Shown: positions 61,710 through 64,000 of the stretch, one piece after another
Numbering within the stretch: position 1 is the stretch's first letter
How the letters are laid out: each line of letters opens with the position of its first letter
DNA from: Muricoccus nepalensis
GTDB lineage: Bacteria > Pseudomonadota > Alphaproteobacteria > Acetobacterales > Acetobacteraceae
Length of the DNA stretch: 64,000 bases
Reading direction: 5' to 3'
Assembly (NCBI RefSeq): GCF_006438825.1
Contig: NZ_RCZP01000020.1
Span: 30,768 to 94,767, forward strand
The notes under the pieces: model-generated
Seen by the model: only the letters and a program-made list of their open reading frames with translations
Told to the model about the DNA's origin: nothing
The model's database searches: none
Translations under genes and position numbers: made by a program

Positions 61710-62479
61710 GCGGCGGCCTCGTGGACCTGGTGCAGGTACGTCGCGTCGAAAAGGGCGCGCTTCTGCAGTTTTTCCCAATCCAGGATGCTGACCACAGAGT
61801 TGGTCCAGGTGATCAGCCCGTCCCGTCGGAGGTCCTGCAGCACGCGGTTCACGTGCACATGGGACAGGCCGAGCGCGTCCCCGATGTCGGCCTGGGTCAC
61901 CGGCATCTTGAAGGTGTCGTTCGGGGCAAGGTCCACCCCCCGGAAGCGCAGCAGCATCTCGCAGATGAGGTGGGCAATGCGCTCGTGGCCGTCCCGCCGG
62001 CCGACCCCGATTAGCCACTCCCGGAAGATGGCGGCGTCGATCAGCGTGTCGCGCCAGAACGCGTGCAGTAACCCGGGGTAGGCATGCGTCAGATCGCGCA
62101 TGCTCGTGTGCGGGATGAACGCCGCCTGGGTCGGCATCATCGCGGCGACGGAGTGGTCCATGACCCCGATGTGGAGGCTCTGCAGGTCGGGCATGTCGCC
62201 GGGCGTGTGGAAGGCCATGATCTGCCGCCGCCCATCGGGCAGGAGCTTATAGCGGCAGGCAAAGCCCTCCAGGACCAGGCAGCACTCGCTCGGGGTGTCG
62301 CCCTCTCGCACGATGTCCTCGCCCCTGGCGTAGCTCCGGACGGTCATGGGCAGGTCGAGGAGCGCCTGCCGCTCCTCGGCCGTCAGGTCCGTGATGCTCT
62401 GCAGCTTGCGGACGAGGCGGTGCCGCTCGGGCGGACGGTCCGAGTGTGGCGGGCCGTAAGAGGTGGTGTGCTGCTGCAT
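61706..62479 (-). CDS. Crp/Fnr-family transcription regulator
   Basis: This 257-residue protein has a cyclic-nucleotide-binding fold (ARGEDIVREGDTPSECCLVLEG; FHTPGDMPDLQSL) and a C-terminal winged helix (MPVTQADIGDALGLSHVHVNRVLQDLRRDGLI). It lacks the four-Cys cluster of Fnr, so it is not an oxygen-sensing Fnr. The Pro-Asp-Leu loop differs from the cAMP-binding RxS motif, so the ligand is unknown. The start is ATG 62479, with another ATG five codons earlier. Confidence 0.88.
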   Translation of the reverse strand: MQQHTTSYGPPHSDRPPERHRLVRKLQSITDLTAEERQALLDLPMTVRSYARGEDIVREGDTPSECCLVLEGFACRYKLLPDGRRQIMAFHTPGDMPDLQSLHIGVMDHSVAAMMPTQAAFIPHTSMRDLTHAYPGLLHAFWRDTLIDAAIFREWLIGVGRRDGHERIAHLICEMLLRFRGVDLAPNDTFKMPVTQADIGDALGLSHVHVNRVLQDLRRDGLITWTNSVVSILDWEKLQKRALFDATYLHQVHEAAA

Positions 62480-62805
62480 GGCGCTCTGCTCCAAAGAGGC
62501 AGACCTGATCCATGCTCAGAGCGCCCCAAACCGGTACGTGGAATTCATAACGGCGGACTTTCCGGAGGACAAACGCTGGCTGATCCTCAACCCCGCCCGG
62601 GGCAGCTGTCTCGACTTCTCCCCTACCAAAGAGGGTGCTCCATCGGAACTGCCGGCGACGGCCCCGGTGAACCGGCCAGACCGGGTTACTGGAAGCTTTG
62701 GAGGTGGCGGGAGCGCGACGATCAAGCCGCTGCCCTGATCAGGTCAAGAGGGGTGCGGAGGAGGCCCGACGGTTGGTTAATGCGGGTGGTGCTTGGTTGG
62801 GACGT
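62480..62805. other. No convincing gene
   Basis: About 325 bp upstream of the Crp/Fnr gene carry no protein-like frame. Its promoter is expected here. Confidence 0.4.
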
Positions 62806-62997
62806 TCATTCCACCAGCTTCGGCGGGTCCAGTACGACTTGCATTGCAAAGAGGACCTGTCCGCCTTCTCCCGTCAACTCTAAGCGCCAGGGGTGGCCTT
62901 CACACAGCCCTCCCGAGTTCTCACAAAGGATGCTGCCAGCCGTTGCAACGGCCTTGGCGCGTGCTGCCCGAAGGTCGGGTAACTCGGTTCCAACCAT
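62806..62997 (-). CDS. DUF6894-like protein, upstream start codon appears lost
   Basis: From ATG 62997 the frame gives 63 residues with the DUF6894 motif GTELPDLRAARAKAVATAG and a C-terminal strand (QVLFAMQVVLD). The family starts about 16 residues earlier with PRYFFHVRD, and exactly that sequence is present in frame up to 63042, but the codon before it (63043-63045) is ATA instead of ATG. Either ATA is used poorly, or the gene is shortened. Family function is unknown. Confidence 0.6.
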   Translation of the reverse strand: MVGTELPDLRAARAKAVATAGSILCENSGGLCEGHPWRLELTGEGGQVLFAMQVVLDPPKLVE

Positions 62998-63222
62998 ATC
63001 CGGTGAGAAGAAGCTGTCACGAACGTGGAAGAAGTAACGGGGTATAGGCGGACCTGCCTGTGATCCACTCCCTCTAAAACCTTCCTTGCCTCAGGTCCGT
63101 AACCCATGTGGTTCCACTGGCACGTACCCGTTTGACGGCTCCACAGGATGCCAGCGTGCGACGATCAGCAGCGCCTCGAGAACCAGACGATGAGCCATGA
63201 GGCCCGCCCGCCACCAATCTGA

Positions 63223-63498
63223 CTAGGGCTGCGCCGGTAATCTCTCAAAAGCTTCCAGGCGGTTGAACTCGGCATCGAACAGGGCAGCCATCCGAGTACG
63301 GAGGGCGATCGCCTTCACAAGGTCTCCCCTGAGCGGCGCGTTCGCCAGGACCTGCTCCATCTGCGCGCGCAACCTAAGGATCAACGGCAGCCGGTCACCC
63401 TCCGTCTGGCGCCGGACCATCGCCTCCAGAGCCCCCTCCAAGGATGCCGCGACCATGCGCCCAAGATCATCGTGCTGAGGGTTCGAAACATCGTTCAT
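63223..63498 (-). CDS. Small helical hypothetical protein
   Basis: This 91-residue protein starts at ATG 63498, with GAGGACG upstream. It is mostly helical (GRMVAASLEGALEAMVRRQ; LIRLRAQMEQ-type segment; KAIALRTRMAALFDAEFNRLEAFERL). No signal or membrane segment. Not recognised. An AT-rich promoter-like region precedes it. Confidence 0.5.
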   Translation of the reverse strand: MNDVSNPQHDDLGRMVAASLEGALEAMVRRQTEGDRLPLILRLRAQMEQVLANAPLRGDLVKAIALRTRMAALFDAEFNRLEAFERLPAQP

Positions 63499-63522
63499 GA
63501 GCTACGTCCTCTTGTCGGTAGA

Positions 63523-63655
63523 CCCACGCGCCATGTGGAAGAGAAAATCTATTGCAAATGTAGCATAACGGCATTTATCATGCATGTGTTACAAAATAAT
63601 TTGATTGCGATTTAACAAGTAATCGATCCGAGATTATTTGGTTGGGAGTGTTGAA
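63523..63655. other. AT-rich island
   Basis: This short segment is strikingly AT-rich (for example ACAAAATAATTTGATTGCGA) in an otherwise GC-rich region. It lies between the small gene at 63223 and the IS5 edge. It could hold promoters or a protein-binding site, or be foreign sequence. No gene is present. Confidence 0.5.
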
Positions 63656-63701
63656 TGGTTCGCGATGGCGAAGGTGAAAGCTTGTCTGACCTGACGTCTC
63701 A

Positions 63702-64000
63702 GAGCCCGCTTCATAACGTCTGAGCCAGCCGCCTGACGAGGACCATGGCTGCGGCGAGGGTGAAGAAGGCGACGGCGGAGCTGACGGTCGCCTCGTGGTC
63801 GCGGGCGAGGCGTCGGCACCGGCCGAACCACGCGAAGGATCTCTCCACCACCCAACGCCTGGGCTGCACAGCGAAGCCTTTCTGCCCGGGTGCCCGGCCG
63901 ACGATGCTGACGGCAATCGACGAGGCCTGAGCCACGCGGGACCCGGCATAGGCGCGGTCGGCAAAGCAGCGAGCGAGGAACGGCCATGGACGGCGCGACA
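63702..64000. mobile_element. IS5-family element, partial at window end
   Basis: The left end is probably at 63702 (GAGCCCGCTTCATAACG), after a TCA that could be the target duplication. The transposase 3' part runs to the window edge, and the other end is outside. Confidence 0.75.
63711..64000 (-). CDS. IS5-family transposase, C-terminal part
   Basis: The frame runs from the window edge to a TGA at 63711. It reads FADRAYAGSRVAQAS (the second catalytic Asp region is near DRAY), then FAVQPRRWVVERSFAWFGRCRRLARD, which includes the family's R...E motif, the catalytic Glu in VVERSFAW and the DH tail. It is the C-terminal half of an IS427-type IS5 transposase. The 5' part lies beyond 64000. Confidence 0.9.
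   Translation of the reverse strand, partial: SRRPWPFLARCFADRAYAGSRVAQASSIAVSIVGRAPGQKGFAVQPRRWVVERSFAWFGRCRRLARDHEATVSSAVAFFTLAAAMVLVRRLAQTL

Overview
The window is GC-rich alphaproteobacterial DNA and reads as part of a conjugative plasmid or integrated conjugative element. The gene families (hybrid PAS/GAF kinases, HWE kinases, a VirB/MobF transfer system, DnaE2, DUF2382/CsbD/DUF6894 stress proteins) and the alphaproteobacterial LexA box GTTC-N7-GTTC fit an Acetobacteraceae or Methylobacterium-like host. The genus is an inference. No replication initiator, rRNA, tRNA or CRISPR array was seen.

Layout. (1) 1-14.3 kb is an accessory flank broken by insertions. It holds a partial unknown gene, a ribbon-helix-helix (ParD-like) gene followed by a large hybrid histidine kinase, an IS66 element with a perfect 8-bp target duplication in the kinase 3' end, a dapA-like gene coupled to a frameshifted GST gene, a serine recombinase, an IS3-family element, and a MASE-type HWE kinase pseudogene. 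(2) 14.6-34.0 kb is the transfer region. A gene of unknown function and virB1-B11/virD4 run rightward in one closely packed operon with three small accessory genes (a lipoprotein, an EexN-like entry-exclusion candidate and a VirB7-like lipoprotein). A MobF relaxase/helicase and an RHH accessory gene run leftward. Between the RHH gene and a rightward HTH-like gene, ParA/TraL-like ATPase and membrane protein lies a probable oriT with a hairpin and a seven-unit, 10-bp-phased repeat. (3) 34.2-45.6 kb is cargo: a histone H1-like/phasin-like protein, a decayed second copy of the unknown gene + virB1 pair, an SOS-boxed dnaE2 with an in-frame amber codon, a secreted DNA/RNA nuclease, and a CHASE3 kinase with its response regulator. 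(4) 46.0-52.7 kb holds an IS701-like element, a second RHH + hybrid-kinase pair, a complete IS630 element and an IS256 relic. (5) 52.7-61.3 kb is a stress island: a PhaR-domain gene, an HWE kinase, YciF-like, YihY-like and PAS-LuxR proteins, CsbD (with an EcfG-type promoter), a membrane protein, two DUF2382 proteins and a DUF2188 protein, closed by two hairpin terminators. (6) 61.4-64 kb has a Crp/Fnr regulator with a coupled small gene, small unknown genes and the edge of an IS5 element.

Main points to follow up. The RHH + orphan hybrid-kinase arrangement occurs twice with related kinases. The unknown + virB1 pair is duplicated on both sides of the transfer region. A long dyad lies upstream of the T4SS operon. 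The phased repeat and hairpin mark a candidate oriT. At least five genes carry single in-frame stop codons, each explicable by a G:C to A:T transition, so part of the cargo is decaying although the transfer operon appears intact.
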